DNA of 64,000 bases from Planctomycetia bacterium. GTDB lineage: Bacteria > Planctomycetota > Planctomycetia > Pirellulales > UBA1268. Positions within the stretch are counted from its first letter, which is position 1. Each line of letters opens with the position of its first letter. The stretch covers positions 36,239 through 100,238 of the forward strand of contig JAPLNR010000067.1 in the NCBI GenBank assembly GCA_026401035.1, given 5' to 3'. A program made the position numbers and the translations under genes. The notes beneath the pieces are model-generated. The model did not search any database. It had not been told where the DNA came from and saw nothing but the letters and a program-made list of their open reading frames with translations. This document shows, piece by piece, positions 25,396 to 34,990 of the stretch.

Positions 25396-26061
25396 CTACA
25401 CCGTGGCGAGGATCGCCGTGAGCCGCCGCGCCCGGTCGGCCAACTCGGTGAACCTGCCCTCGGCGAGCGTCTTTGCGTCCACGAGGTGCGATCCCATCCC
25501 CACGCAGTGCACGCCCTCGGCAAACCAGGCCTTGAGGTTGGCCTCGTCGAGCGTGACGCCGCCGGAGGGCATGAGCTTGAGCCATGCACACGGGCCGCGG
25601 ACGCCCTTGATGAAGGCCGGGCCGCCGAGCGTGTCGGCGGGAAACACCTTGATCACGGAGGCCCCGAGCCGGTGGGCCCGGATCATCTCCGTGACGGTAC
25701 CGGTGCCCGGGCACCAGAAGAGACCGTGCTCTCTGCAATAGGCCCCGACTTCCTCGTCGAGGTTCGGCGCCACGAGAAACGCCGCGCCGGCCGCGTGGAA
25801 GTCGCGGGCCTGGGCCACGTCGATGATCGTGCCCGCGCCGAGCACCATAGCGGGGAGCTTGGCGGCCGCCTCGGCCACGAGGCCCCGAAACACATCGAGC
25901 GCTCCCGCCGCGCGGTTGGTGAACTCGACAAACCGGATGCCGCCCGCATGCAGGGCCTCGAGCACCTGCATGCCGGTCGCCACGTCGCCACAGTTGAAGA
26001 GCGGCAGCGCCCGCTGCCGGGCCAGCGCCGCCCCGATATCGTCCTTGCTGAGTCGCTTCAT
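25396..26061 (-). CDS. eda: KHG/KDPG aldolase
   Basis: 221 residues, normal length for 2-keto-3-deoxy-6-phosphogluconate / 4-hydroxy-2-oxoglutarate aldolases. Seen: IRFVEFTNRAAGA (catalytic Glu 46, Arg 50), MVLGAGTIID, PNLDEEV, CPGTGTVTE, SVIKVFPADTLGG (Schiff-base Lys 138), and MPSGGVTLDEANLKAWFAEG. It splits 2-keto-3-deoxy or 4-hydroxy-2-oxo acids into pyruvate or glyoxylate plus a second fragment. It is between RidA (2-nt gap) and GntP (3-nt gap). The symbol is by family. Confidence 0.85.
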   Translation of the reverse strand: MKRLSKDDIGAALARQRALPLFNCGDVATGMQVLEALHAGGIRFVEFTNRAAGALDVFRGLVAEAAAKLPAMVLGAGTIIDVAQARDFHAAGAAFLVAPNLDEEVGAYCREHGLFWCPGTGTVTEMIRAHRLGASVIKVFPADTLGGPAFIKGVRGPCAWLKLMPSGGVTLDEANLKAWFAEGVHCVGMGSHLVDAKTLAEGRFTELADRARRLTAILATV

Positions 26062-26063
26062 GG

Positions 26064-26537
26064 TCAGGCCAGCTCGAAGAGGGCCTCGATCTCCACGGGG
26101 ATGTCGTCGGGGAGCGATCCCATGCCGACGGCGCTCCGCACGCCGATGCCGTGCTCCGGCCCCCAGATCTCGGCGAAGAGCTCGCTCGCGCCATTGATCA
26201 CGTAGGGATGCTTCTCGAAGTCCGGCGTGCAGTTGACCATCCCGAGCACCTTGATCACCCGCTTCACCTTGTCGAGGCTGCCGAGCGTGGTGAGGAGCGT
26301 GGCGAGCATCGTGAGGCCCACCTGCCGGGCCCCCTGCTTGCCACCGTCGGCATCCATGTCGCGGCCCACGCGGCCCCGCATGAGCGTGCCGTCGGGCAGG
26401 AGCGGCCCGTGGCCCGACACGTAGAGATGCTGGCCGACGACGAGGGCCGGCTTGTAGACGCCCACGGGCTTGGGCGCGGGGGGCAGCGTGAGCTTCAGGG
26501 ATTCAAACCGCTGCTGCGGCGACGAACTCTCGGGCAT
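26064..26537 (-). CDS. RidA/YjgF-family protein
   Basis: 157 residues from ATG 26537. Motifs: PVGVYKPALVVGQHLYVSGHGPLLPDGTL, GRVGRDMDADGGKQGARQVGLTMLATL, and IGVRSAVGMGSLPDDIPVEIEALFEL. It fits the YjgF-like subgroup rather than classical RidA because the usual Arg of the enamine-deaminase site is not obvious by eye. RidA proteins remove reactive imines from PLP enzymes such as serine dehydratases, matching the neighbouring D-serine-type enzyme. It is the first gene of the operon; the promoter lies in the following 305-nt gap. Confidence 0.8.
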   Translation of the reverse strand: MPESSSPQQRFESLKLTLPPAPKPVGVYKPALVVGQHLYVSGHGPLLPDGTLMRGRVGRDMDADGGKQGARQVGLTMLATLLTTLGSLDKVKRVIKVLGMVNCTPDFEKHPYVINGASELFAEIWGPEHGIGVRSAVGMGSLPDDIPVEIEALFELA

Positions 26538-26842
26538 ACATCGGTCCTTCGAAGGGGAAACGGCATGCGGAAAATGGCCGCGCCGGCACCAAAATATTGC
26601 CGAATCGGGCGGTTCGCGAAAGGGCTGCCACCATCCGGCGTGATCGTGATGAGGTCGCGGTCGGACGTCACGCCCGGAGCCAAGCTTCGACTGGAAGACT
26701 GAGGGGTGAAGCCGTTCACCAGCGCGATCCTCGGGCGACGCCGGATTTGTCAGTCGGCCTGAAAGCGCCCGGGCCGCGCCCGTTCGATCAAATGCCCGGA
26801 TGGTGATGGCCGGCGTCACCCCACTCGCTGCCGCGAGGGGCT
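26538..26842. other. 305-nt gene-free interval
   Basis: Lies between the RidA start and the group II intron. It should hold the promoter for the RidA-aldolase-GntP-dipeptidase operon on the minus strand. Next to the intron is a 5-bp hairpin CTCGC-TGCC-GCGAG at 26824-26837. No other gene or clear motif seen. Confidence 0.5.
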
Positions 26843-27298
26843 GTGCGATTGCAAGTGTACTGAAGCAGCAGGGTGCAAGTCCCTGTCGGTGGCCGACCTG
26901 GCTGCCGTAACCGAACGAAACTGCGTCCCTGCGAGGGGAGGTGGAGAGCATCAGGAGGTGAACGACTAGTCCGTAGGATGACGAACTCGATTCGGCCTAT
27001 CGTCGCGGCGAGCCTACAGCCCAATGGCGAAGCCCAACTGACGCCAGCGCTGCCCAGCTCTGTGGGTGGAACACGTTCCTCGGAACGGTTCCGGCGGTAC
27101 GTCCGGCTGTGGAAAACAGGCCGAGCAGTCAGAGCGACGGAGGGTGATTGGAGACGGAATGGTCGGAAGATTCGGTACATGAAGCAATGAGACCTGTCGG
27201 ACACCGGACAATCGTCCGGCAGGAGTCAGAGGAGCCATAGTAGCGACGAAACCGGGTAATGCCGGTGGAGCGAAGGGCTTCAGGGAGATGGATGAGAG

Positions 27299-28639
27299 AT
27301 GGACGAACGAACGGAAGACAGATCGACGGCAGTGCCTCGTGATGAACGGGCTAAGCAAGTCGAAGAGATCCACGCCCGCTGGGCATGGGTTGAACCGGCC
27401 GATTGGACCACTCGCATGTTGACGGCTCTCGAAGAGGGAGTGAAAGGAGGCGTATGGTTCGCGCTGATTGACAAGGTATTCGCGGAGCGGAATCTGCGAG
27501 CGGCGTTCCAACAGGTGGCCAAGAACGACGGAGCGACCGGGGTCGATGGCGAGACGGTGCGAGCATTCGAAAGACGGCTGGCGGAGATGATCCGGCGGCT
27601 GTCTGAGGCGCTCAAAGCCGGCACGTTCAGCCCGCAGGCCATTCGACGCGGCCACATTCCGAAGCCGGGTACGACCGAGACCAGGCCGCTGGGTATCCCC
27701 ACGGTCCGGGATCGGGTGGTACAGGCGGCGGTTGTGAACGTGATCGAACCGATCTTCGAACGCGGCTTCGCGGAACATAGCTACGGATTCCGCCCCGGAC
27801 GTGGTTGCAAGGACGCTTTGCGGCGGTTGAGCAAGTTGCTCGAGCAGGGATACGTTCACGTGGTGGACGCAGACCTGAAGGGCTACTTCGACTCTATCCC
27901 GCACGGCCAGTTGATGGCACGAGTGAAGGAGCGCATCGCCGACGGCCGGGTTCTCCGGTTGATCGGTGACTTCCTGAAAGCGGACATCCTGGACGACATG
28001 AAGCGGTGGACGCCGGAACAAGGAGCCCCGCAGGGGGCGGTTCTCAGTCCGCTCCTGAGCAACATCTATCTCGACCCTCTTGACCATCTTCTGGCCAGGC
28101 ACGGGATCGAGATGGTGCGATATGCCGACGACTTCGTGATCCTGTGCCAGACAGCTGAAGACGCTGCAAAGGCACTGGAACTGGTCAAGCAGTGGGTGTC
28201 CGACAACGGTCTCACACTGCATCCTGACAAGACACAGATCGTCGACTCACGCACCGAATCCTTCGACTTCCTGGGCTACACCTTCCAAGGGCGGGAGCAC
28301 TGGCCCCGCAAGAAGGCCGTCCAGAAGATGCGGGACACGATCCGGGCGAAGACGGTCCGGCAGAATGGCCGGAGCATCCAGTGCGTGATTGCGGACGTGA
28401 ACAAGACCGTACGCGGTTGGTTCGCGTACTTCAAGCACGGCACGAAACCGCGACTGTACCGCGATCAGGACGGATGGATACGAATGCGGCTGCGGAGCAT
28501 TCTCCGCTGTCGTGACCATCGTCTTGGCCGCGGCAGAGGCCGTGATCATCAGTTATGGCCGAATGCCTACTTCGCGAAGCGCGGGCTGTACAGTCTGGTA
28601 GCCGCCCGCGCTGCGGCCGTTCAATCCTTGCGCAGGTAA
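27299..28639 (+). CDS. ltrA: Group II intron reverse transcriptase/maturase
   Basis: 446 residues. The RT domain includes RPLGIPTVRDRVVQAAV, EHSYGFRPGRGCKDAL, DADLKGYFDSIPH, GAPQGAVLSPLLSNIYLD and the catalytic MVRYADDFVIL (YADD near 275-278). A maturase domain follows (GYTFQGRE, RGWFAYFKHG). No HNH endonuclease domain is seen after it, so target-primed integration would rely on nicked or structured DNA. It is nested in the intron and probably active as written, with no disruption seen. Confidence 0.9.
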   Translation: MDERTEDRSTAVPRDERAKQVEEIHARWAWVEPADWTTRMLTALEEGVKGGVWFALIDKVFAERNLRAAFQQVAKNDGATGVDGETVRAFERRLAEMIRRLSEALKAGTFSPQAIRRGHIPKPGTTETRPLGIPTVRDRVVQAAVVNVIEPIFERGFAEHSYGFRPGRGCKDALRRLSKLLEQGYVHVVDADLKGYFDSIPHGQLMARVKERIADGRVLRLIGDFLKADILDDMKRWTPEQGAPQGAVLSPLLSNIYLDPLDHLLARHGIEMVRYADDFVILCQTAEDAAKALELVKQWVSDNGLTLHPDKTQIVDSRTESFDFLGYTFQGREHWPRKKAVQKMRDTIRAKTVRQNGRSIQCVIADVNKTVRGWFAYFKHGTKPRLYRDQDGWIRMRLRSILRCRDHRLGRGRGRDHQLWPNAYFAKRGLYSLVAARAAAVQSLRR

Positions 28640-28651
28640 CCATCAACTGGA

Positions 28652-28684
28652 GAGCCGTGTGCGGGAGATCCGCCAGCACGGTTC
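28652..28684 (+). other. Group II intron domain V
   Basis: The 33-nt hairpin begins GAGCCGTG and ends CACGGTTC, with the catalytic AGC-like triad region near its base and a GAGA-type terminal loop. Together with the following domain VI it fixes the 3' end of the intron. Confidence 0.75.
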
Positions 28685-28802
28685 GGAGGGAGGGGGGCCC
28701 GGGCTAACCGGGCCTCCCTACCCCTATTCTGGGGTGGGCGCAGCGGGAGTCAGTACTAGACTATATGCAGCGGTTTTCCAGCGACCGCCAGCGATCACAC
28801 CA

Positions 28803-31800
28803 ATGCCTCGGGTCACCGTGAACTCTCAATCGCTCCCCGCCTTCGGGTTCGTTCTTTCGCTCGCGGCCATTCTCGGAGGCTGCTCGGGTGCCGTTCAACG
28901 GCCCGCTGCCTCCGCCAACTCGCCGAAGCCGTCCGTCTCGTCGTACGCCTGCCGGTTCACCGAAGACCCGGTGGTGATCGACGGCACGCTCGACGACGAC
29001 GCCTGGAAGAACGCCGCTACGATCGACAACTTCTCGATGCCCTGGCTCGGCAAGGACGACAAGCCCGCCACGAAGGCCACTCGGGCGAAGATTCTTTGGG
29101 ACCGTGAGAACCTCTATGTTGCCGCCGACATGGACGACGCCGACCTCTATGCCGACATCACCGAGCACGACGGCCAGACCTGGGACAACGACGTCTTCGA
29201 GGTGTTCCTGAAGCCGGCCGCTGATAAGCCGTCGTATTACGAATTTCAGGTCAATGCCGCAAACACCCAGTTCGACTGCTTCATTCCGCGGCGTGGTCAC
29301 GTGGACCGCTTCAAAAAGCTCCACGCCTTCGGCATCGAGTCCGCCGTGAAACTCCGCGGTACGCTCGACAACTGGACCGACACCGACAAGGGCTGGTCCG
29401 TCGAGATGCGGATCCCCTGGTCGAGCTTCATGCACACCGGCGGCCGGCCCGAGCCGGGCGATGAGTGGCGATTCTCGCTGTGTCGCTATGACCACGACAC
29501 GGGCCGCGAGCGACCGGAGCTTTCCACGTCGGCACCGCTCTCAGAGCTCAACTTTCACAAGCATGAGGACTACGCGCCGCTCACGTTCATCGGCCCGGCA
29601 GCCACGGCCGAGAAGCCCTACGGCATCACGAAGATCGTTCCTGTTTCGACATCAAAGGTGGTCGGCTCGCCCGAACCCCCCCTGCCCTACATGGTCGAGC
29701 GGGTATTGCCGCAGGCGACGATGTCGGGCCCGATCGCCGTGGCCCACCAGCCCGGTAGCGATCGGTTGGTCTACGTGACCGAGCCCTGGGCTTACCAGCC
29801 GTCGACCGTGGTGCGGATGCGGGATGGCGACGGGGCCTATGAGCCGGAGGTGCTGATCCCGGCCGACGACACGACCGTGCACTACGCGATCACGTTCCAC
29901 CCGCAGTTTGCCGAGAACGGCTTCGTCTACATCGGTTCAAACGGCTTGAGGAGCCCCGACGGCCGCGTGCCGGTGGACGGCCGCAGGCGGACGCGGATCA
30001 CGCGATATGTGATCGACCGTGAGCCACCCTATGCGTTTCACCGCGACTCGGCCACCGTGATCATCGAATGGGATTCGAACGGCCATAACGGCGGCGACAT
30101 CGCGTTTGGGCCCGACGGCATGATGTTCGTCGGGAGCGGCGACGGCACGAGCGACTCCGACGCCGACCTCGCCGGACAAAACCTCACGCTCCTGCGGTCG
30201 AAGATCCTGCGGATCGACGCCGATCATCCCGACGAGTAGACGCCCAACGACGGCCGGCACTACTCCGTGCCGAAGGACAATCCGATCTTCGACGAGGGCA
30301 GCCCGATCGCCACGGTGAAGGACGCCCGGCCCGAGACTTATGCCTACGGCCTGCGGCAGCCCTGGCGGATCGTGATCGACAAGACCACGGGGCAGATCTG
30401 GGTGGGCAACCAGGGGCAAGACCTCTGGGAGCAGATCTACTTAATAGAGCGGGGCGCCAACTACGGCTGGAGCATCGTCGAGGGCACCCACAAATTCAAC
30501 GACGACCAGAAGGCGGGCCCGACGCCGATCTCGAAGCCGGTCGCCGAACACTCGCACGCCGAGGCCCGCGCGATGACCGGCGGGCTGATCTACAACGGCT
30601 CCGCCCTGCCGGAATTGAAGGGCGCCTACATCTACGCCGACTATTCGACCGGCCGCATCTGGGGGATCCGTCACGACGGCAAAGAGGTCACCTGGCACAA
30701 GCTCATCGCCGACAGCACGCTCCAGATCACGGGCTTTGGCACCGACTCGAAGGGCGAGATGCTGATCTGCGATCATCAACCCGGAGACAAGGGCGGCTTC
30801 TACCGGCTCGTGCCCACGCCGCCGGTCTCGAAGGACCAGCCCCCCTTCCCGACGAAGCTCTCCGAGAGCGGGCTCTTCGCCGACGTGGCGAAGCACCGCA
30901 TGGTCGATGGCGTGATTCCCTACCAGCCGGTTTCGCCGCTCTGGAGCGACGGCACCCACAAGGCCCGGTTCTTCGCCCTGCCCAAGACGATGAAGCAGGA
31001 GGGGAAGATCGTGCCCGCGAAGATCGGCGTCACGAACGCCCGCGGCTGGAACTTTCCCGACGGCACGGTGCTCGTGAAGTCGTTCGCGATCGATGACGTC
31101 GAGGGCGATCCCGCGACCCGGCGCTGGATCGAGACCCGCTTCATGCTCAAGGAGCAGGGGGAGTGGGCCGGCTATAGCTATGAGTGGAACGACGAGCAGA
31201 CCGACGCCGTGCTCGTGGCCGCCGAGGGCAAGGACCGCGACTTCGCGATCCGCACCGCCGACCTCCAGAAGCACGCCGACGGCGTGAAGACGCAGCAGTG
31301 GCATTATCCCTCGCGGACGGAGTGCATGGTCTGCCACAGCCGGGCGAGCAACTACGTGCTCGGCCTGTGCACCGTGCAGCTCAACCACGACTTCGACTAC
31401 AAGGCGGTGCTCGGCGAGGGGCACACGTCCGACAACCAGCTCCGCACGCTCGAGCACTTGAACCTGCTCGAGGTGAACTGGTGGGGTGATGGGGCCGGCG
31501 CCTGGTATGGAAAGGCCATCAAGGCCGGCGTGGAGGAGAAGGATCGCTGGGCGTGGGTGGGCCGGCAGACGGCCTCGCTCGATCCCGATGCGAAGAAGTT
31601 TCCCGGACGCAAGTCGTCACTGCTCTCGAAGGCTCCAGATCGGACCAACCATCTCGTGAACCCCTACGACGCCTCGCATCCGCTCGAGGCCCGGGCCCGC
31701 TCATATTTCCACTCCAACTGCTCGAGCTGCCACGTCTTTGCCGGCGGCGGCAACGCGCAGATCGACCTTGAATACCTGACGGCTTATGAGAAGCGTCCGC

Positions 31801-32039
31801 TCGACGCGATGAAGGCGATCGGCGTGAAGCCGCTGCATGCCACGTTCGACCTGCCCGACGCGAAGCTGATCGCGGCGGGCCACCCGGAGCGGTCGGTGCT
31901 CTACGAGCGGATCACCCGCCGCGGCCCAGGGCAGATGCCGCAGCTGGCGACGGCGATCGTGGACGAGCCCGCCGTGGCGATGATCCGCGAGTGGATCGAG
32001 TCGCTCACGCCCCAACGCGCCGACCTGTCGGCCCGCTAG
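28803..32039 (+). pseudogene. PQQ-dependent dehydrogenase / diheme cytochrome c protein (SO2930-like), amber stop at codon 479
   Basis: A continuous 1,079-codon frame broken only by TAG at 30237-30239. Start ATG 28803 gives a lipoprotein signal ending LAAILGGCSG. Then a CBM9-like domain (VIDGTLDDDAWKNA), a PQQ glucose/sorbosone-type dehydrogenase propeller (IAFGPDGMMFVGSGDG, YGLRQPWRIVID), and two heme motifs, CMVCH (codon 841) and CSSCH (codon 973), near the C-terminus, all as in the SO2930/HNE_0200 family. The TAG stands where related proteins continue into TPNDG...VPKDNP. Without readthrough the product lacks the hemes. A recent nonsense mutation or a sequencing error are both possible. 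Confidence 0.8.
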
Positions 32040-32324
32040 GGACGGCAGCAAGGGTGCCGGAGCCGAGCCACGTCGTCGCGGGGGTCGCGAGGCGCCTTTC
32101 CGAGCATTATCCAACGGTCGGTATTCAGGAACTCCTAAATATCCGCCGAAATCCCGGCATATTCCTTGAGCGGCCTCCTACGTATTGGCCGCGGCTTCTC
32201 TACCAAGGAATGACTCATGCACGGCCTTCCACGAGCGCGTAGCCCTTTTGGCTCAACTCGGCACAACGCTTCGTTACGAGCCTGCAGGCCGCCATCATCC
32301 AACCCCACGGAAATACCTTCACAG

Positions 32325-32501
32325 ATGACCACATATGACGACAATTCCTCCGAAGCTAGAACGCAAGCAGAAGATGGCCCCAAGGACACCGACGTTTCCC
32401 CGATTCTCACCGCCGAACTGGCCCTGCTCGAAATGCTCGCACGCCTCATCGTCGACGCTGTTCAACGCCACTCGCTCCAACCCGAAGCCAACGACCTTTG
32501 A
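32325..32501 (+). CDS. Small acidic hypothetical protein (58 aa)
   Basis: MTTYDDNSSEARTQAEDGPKD, then ILTAELALLEMLARLIVDAVQRH: an acidic disordered head and one amphipathic helix. It ends 10 nt before the next gene and is probably cotranscribed with it. Family not recognised. The 286 nt before it, back to the cytochrome gene, show nothing of note. Confidence 0.45.
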   Translation: MTTYDDNSSEARTQAEDGPKDTDVSPILTAELALLEMLARLIVDAVQRHSLQPEANDL

Positions 32502-32511
32502 GCACGATCCA

Positions 32512-33126
32512 ATGAAAAAAGATGCCCGCCTCACGCCGTCGCAACAGCAGGCCGTAGAAGCAGTGCAACATGCTCGCCGGCTGGTGCAGACCGACACCGT
32601 CGGAAGAAAGGTGTGGCTCGAGGTATTCACCGACGCGGATCGAAAGCGATGCCACGGCGGCTATGCCAAAGCGTGCCCCAACGCAGACGTGATCGCAATG
32701 TGGATGCAGGCCCGACGGGGCTCCGAATATCGGGCGATCGTCGATATCGCCGTAGCGGTGGGTCTTATGACCCCCGACCGGCGCGAGTGGCTGCTGAAGG
32801 AGGCGGGCGAGAAGGCCGCGATGCCGTCTGCAGGCACTCCCCACTGGGATCGAGACGCCTGCAAACTCTATCTCGGGAAGAAGGTCATCCGAGACGTGCT
32901 CAGCCTGAAGCGGGCTCCGCACATTGTCAGCATCCTTGATGCGTTTGAATTCGCTCGCTGGCCGACTTCCATCGACGACCCTCTGTCCAAAGCGAAGGCA
33001 GAAGTCCCGCCATCACTGCGGCATACCGTTGCCACTCTGAATGAGCACCTGACCGATATCAGGTTCTTCGGCAACGGATCCGGAGGCGTGCGTTGGGCGA
33101 TCCACCCCGCGACGCCCAACGACTGA
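32512..33126 (+). CDS. Hypothetical protein (204 aa)
   Basis: Begins MKKDARLTPSQQQAVEAVQHARRLVQ, with a helical, charged middle (RRGSEYRAIVDIAVAVGL, TPDRREWLLKEAGEKAA) and a C-terminus with LGKKVIRDVLSLKRAPHIVSILDAFEFARWP. No domain recognised. Located between the small acidic gene and the excisionase gene inside the island, so it may be a regulatory or accessory island protein (inference). The following 235 nt before the excisionase hold no gene. Confidence 0.55.
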   Translation: MKKDARLTPSQQQAVEAVQHARRLVQTDTVGRKVWLEVFTDADRKRCHGGYAKACPNADVIAMWMQARRGSEYRAIVDIAVAVGLMTPDRREWLLKEAGEKAAMPSAGTPHWDRDACKLYLGKKVIRDVLSLKRAPHIVSILDAFEFARWPTSIDDPLSKAKAEVPPSLRHTVATLNEHLTDIRFFGNGSGGVRWAIHPATPND

Positions 33127-33360
33127 TTTTCGACGCGTCGGTCTGACCGCTTCCGGCGATTTCTCTCAACGCCGAGGCTCCGCGGAATTCGGTTTTCGCC
33201 CGAGAAAGACGCGGGTTTTTCGTGCGCTCGGCCTGCGCGTGACCGGCGCACGGGTGGCGCACCGGTGATTCCGTTAGGCCCCCGCGATTTCCGAAAACGG
33301 AATCCATGCGAATGAAGCACGTGCTGCATTCGCCCATCCATTACCCCTGGAGCTCATCCA

Positions 33361-33621
33361 ATGGCAAGACACGATTCCTTAAATCTGACCCAAGAGGAGA
33401 TCGACCGAGCGTTTTCCTCCGGCGACTGGGGAAAGCAGTTTCCGCCGGTGCTCACATTCACCATGGCCAGCCAGTTGATCAACACCCCGGTGCAGACGCT
33501 CCGCGAGTGGCGATCGAAGGGCTATCTGAGCAGTTGCTCACGGCTCGTCGGCCGCCGCGTCGGCTTCTTCCGCGACCGGCTGATCGACTGGTACTTCAAT
33601 GGGAGGCGCCCCAATGACTGA
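33361..33621 (+). CDS. Excisionase-like helix-turn-helix protein
   Basis: 86 residues. The second half has TMASQLINTPVQTLREWRSKGYL followed by RRVGFFRDRLIDWYFNG, the winged-helix layout of MerR/Xis-type DNA-binding proteins. It overlaps the integrase start by 8 nt, the usual pairing of excisionase and tyrosine integrase. Small size fits a recombination directionality factor. Confidence 0.75.
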   Translation: MARHDSLNLTQEEIDRAFSSGDWGKQFPPVLTFTMASQLINTPVQTLREWRSKGYLSSCSRLVGRRVGFFRDRLIDWYFNGRRPND

Positions 33622-34837
33622 TCGCAAAAAGAAATCCGCCGACGATGGCAGTCCGATCAAGGTCGGCGATTATGCCCGGATCTGGCGACGCGGTGGCACC
33701 TGGTGGATCAATATCCAGGTGCACCGCCGCCAGGTGCGGCGGTCGCTCGAGACCACCAATAAAGCCGAGGCCACGAAGCGGGCCCTGAAAATCGAGCGGG
33801 GTATGGTCGAGGGCAACCTCGATCTCGACCGCGACAAGATCACGCTCGTCGAGGCAATCGACGCCTACGACGCCTTCCTCGTAAGCGAGGGCCGGGCGCC
33901 CAGGACGCTGACACAGTATCGCCACACGTTCAAGCTGATGCGGCAGATCGCGACGGAGTTGGGCCGGCCGCTCCTAATCCAGGTGGACCTGTCATTCGTT
34001 GACAGGTTCCGAAAACTCCGGGCCGAACAGGGGAAGGCCCCGAAGACCATCCATACCGAGACCACGATTCTCCGGCAGGTGGTCAACCATTCCCGCCGGC
34101 GGAACCTGCTCTCCCGAGATCCGCTGGCCGGCCTCCGCTTGGCGAAACCAAAACCCCGGCCCCAGCCCTGTTGGACGCGGGACGAGGTGCAGCGAATCCT
34201 GGCAGCCTCCAGGCCGCCCCACCGCCACCCACTGGAGCTGCTTGCTGAGACTGGGATGCGGGTGGGCGAAGTCAAGCACCTCACCTGGCCCGACGTCGCG
34301 GCGGACGGTCCCCATCCGGTTGTCCACGTCCGCCCCAAGGACGGCTGGAAGCCAAGGACGGGCGACATCCGCGCGATCCCGCTCAGCCCGCGGGCGGTCG
34401 AACTGCTCGGTTCGTTGCCCCGGCATTCAAAGTGGGTGTTCACGGCACCGCCGCGGCCGTCCGATCCAAAGGGGCAGCGGCAGATCTCGGAACGCCGGCT
34501 CTTGCTCCACCTGAAGCGGCTGCTGGCCCGGATCGGACTGCCGGGCCACCTGCACACCTTCCGGCATGCCTTCATCTCTCACGCCGCCAGCGAGGGCGTG
34601 CCAGAGGCGGTCATCCGCTCGTGGGTGGGCCATGTCTCCGCTGAGATCATCCGGCTGTACATGCACATCGCCGACCGGGCATCGCAGGGCTGGATGCAGC
34701 GGCTGCACGGGCAGGCCGGCAGCAACGGAAAGCCCACGCCCCCGGCAAAGCCGAGCAGCTCACCGAAACGAAAGGGCAAGCGGGGCGGCAAAGAGGACGG
34801 CAAACGGGAAGGCAAACAGGAAGGCAAGGGTGGCTGA
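33614..34837 (+). CDS. int: Tyrosine recombinase (island integrase)
   Basis: 407 residues from ATG 33614. A SAM-like core-binding domain (AIDAYDAFLVSEGRAPRTLTQY) is followed by the catalytic domain: Arg in AETGMRVGEVKHL (about 214), HTFRH (His/Arg about 314-317), the second His of WVGHVS (about 339), and the nucleophile Tyr in LYMHIAD (about 349). The C-terminus ends in a Lys-rich tail. It lies 154 nt from the right att repeat and just upstream of two arm-site motifs, so it is the enzyme that most likely inserted the island. Confidence 0.9.
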   Translation: MTDRKKKSADDGSPIKVGDYARIWRRGGTWWINIQVHRRQVRRSLETTNKAEATKRALKIERGMVEGNLDLDRDKITLVEAIDAYDAFLVSEGRAPRTLTQYRHTFKLMRQIATELGRPLLIQVDLSFVDRFRKLRAEQGKAPKTIHTETTILRQVVNHSRRRNLLSRDPLAGLRLAKPKPRPQPCWTRDEVQRILAASRPPHRHPLELLAETGMRVGEVKHLTWPDVAADGPHPVVHVRPKDGWKPRTGDIRAIPLSPRAVELLGSLPRHSKWVFTAPPRPSDPKGQRQISERRLLLHLKRLLARIGLPGHLHTFRHAFISHAASEGVPEAVIRSWVGHVSAEIIRLYMHIADRASQGWMQRLHGQAGSNGKPTPPAKPSSSPKRKGKRGGKEDGKREGKQEGKGG

Positions 34838-34869
34838 TAGGTGTGTATTGTCCGCCACCACGGGAGGGC

Positions 34870-34890
34870 CTAGCACTAATTCAGCACACG
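34870..34890 (+). promoter_or_regulatory. Candidate integrase arm site (right end, copy 1)
   Basis: CTAGCAC-TAATTC-AGCACACG, 33 nt after the integrase stop. Second copy at 34935-34955; a related copy is at 19130-19150. Confidence 0.5.
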
Positions 34891-34934
34891 CAGATTGAGA
34901 TCGGCGCCACGCTCGCGCCGGCTGGCTTGCGGAT

Positions 34935-34955
34935 CTAGCACAAATCCAGCACACG
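34935..34955 (+). promoter_or_regulatory. Candidate integrase arm site (right end, copy 2)
   Basis: CTAGCAC-AAATCC-AGCACACG, 65 nt after copy 1 and 36 nt before the right att repeat. A CACGCGTG-type palindrome lies at its 3' edge. Confidence 0.5.
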
Positions 34956-34990
34956 CGTGCTGGAAGATCGATGGTCGAGTTACTGAAACC

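Larger units (their letters stand above)
26843..28725 (+). mobile_element. Group II intron
   Basis: 5' boundary GTGCG at 26843 fits the group II consensus GUGYG. A structured 450-nt leader (with AGTGTACTGAAGCAGCAGGG and TAGTAGCGACGAAACC) precedes the reverse-transcriptase/maturase gene; a 33-nt domain V lies at 28652-28684, and a domain VI stem with an unpaired A ends near 28725. Insertion is in the island between a short hairpin (26824-26837) and a following promoterless stretch. The 3' boundary is estimated to within several nt. Confidence 0.85.

Noticed and set aside
24742..26205. Long plus-strand frame over the GntP/aldolase/RidA operon
   Set aside because: Same reason: the minus-strand genes have clear motifs, the plus frame is Arg/Glu-rich nonsense.
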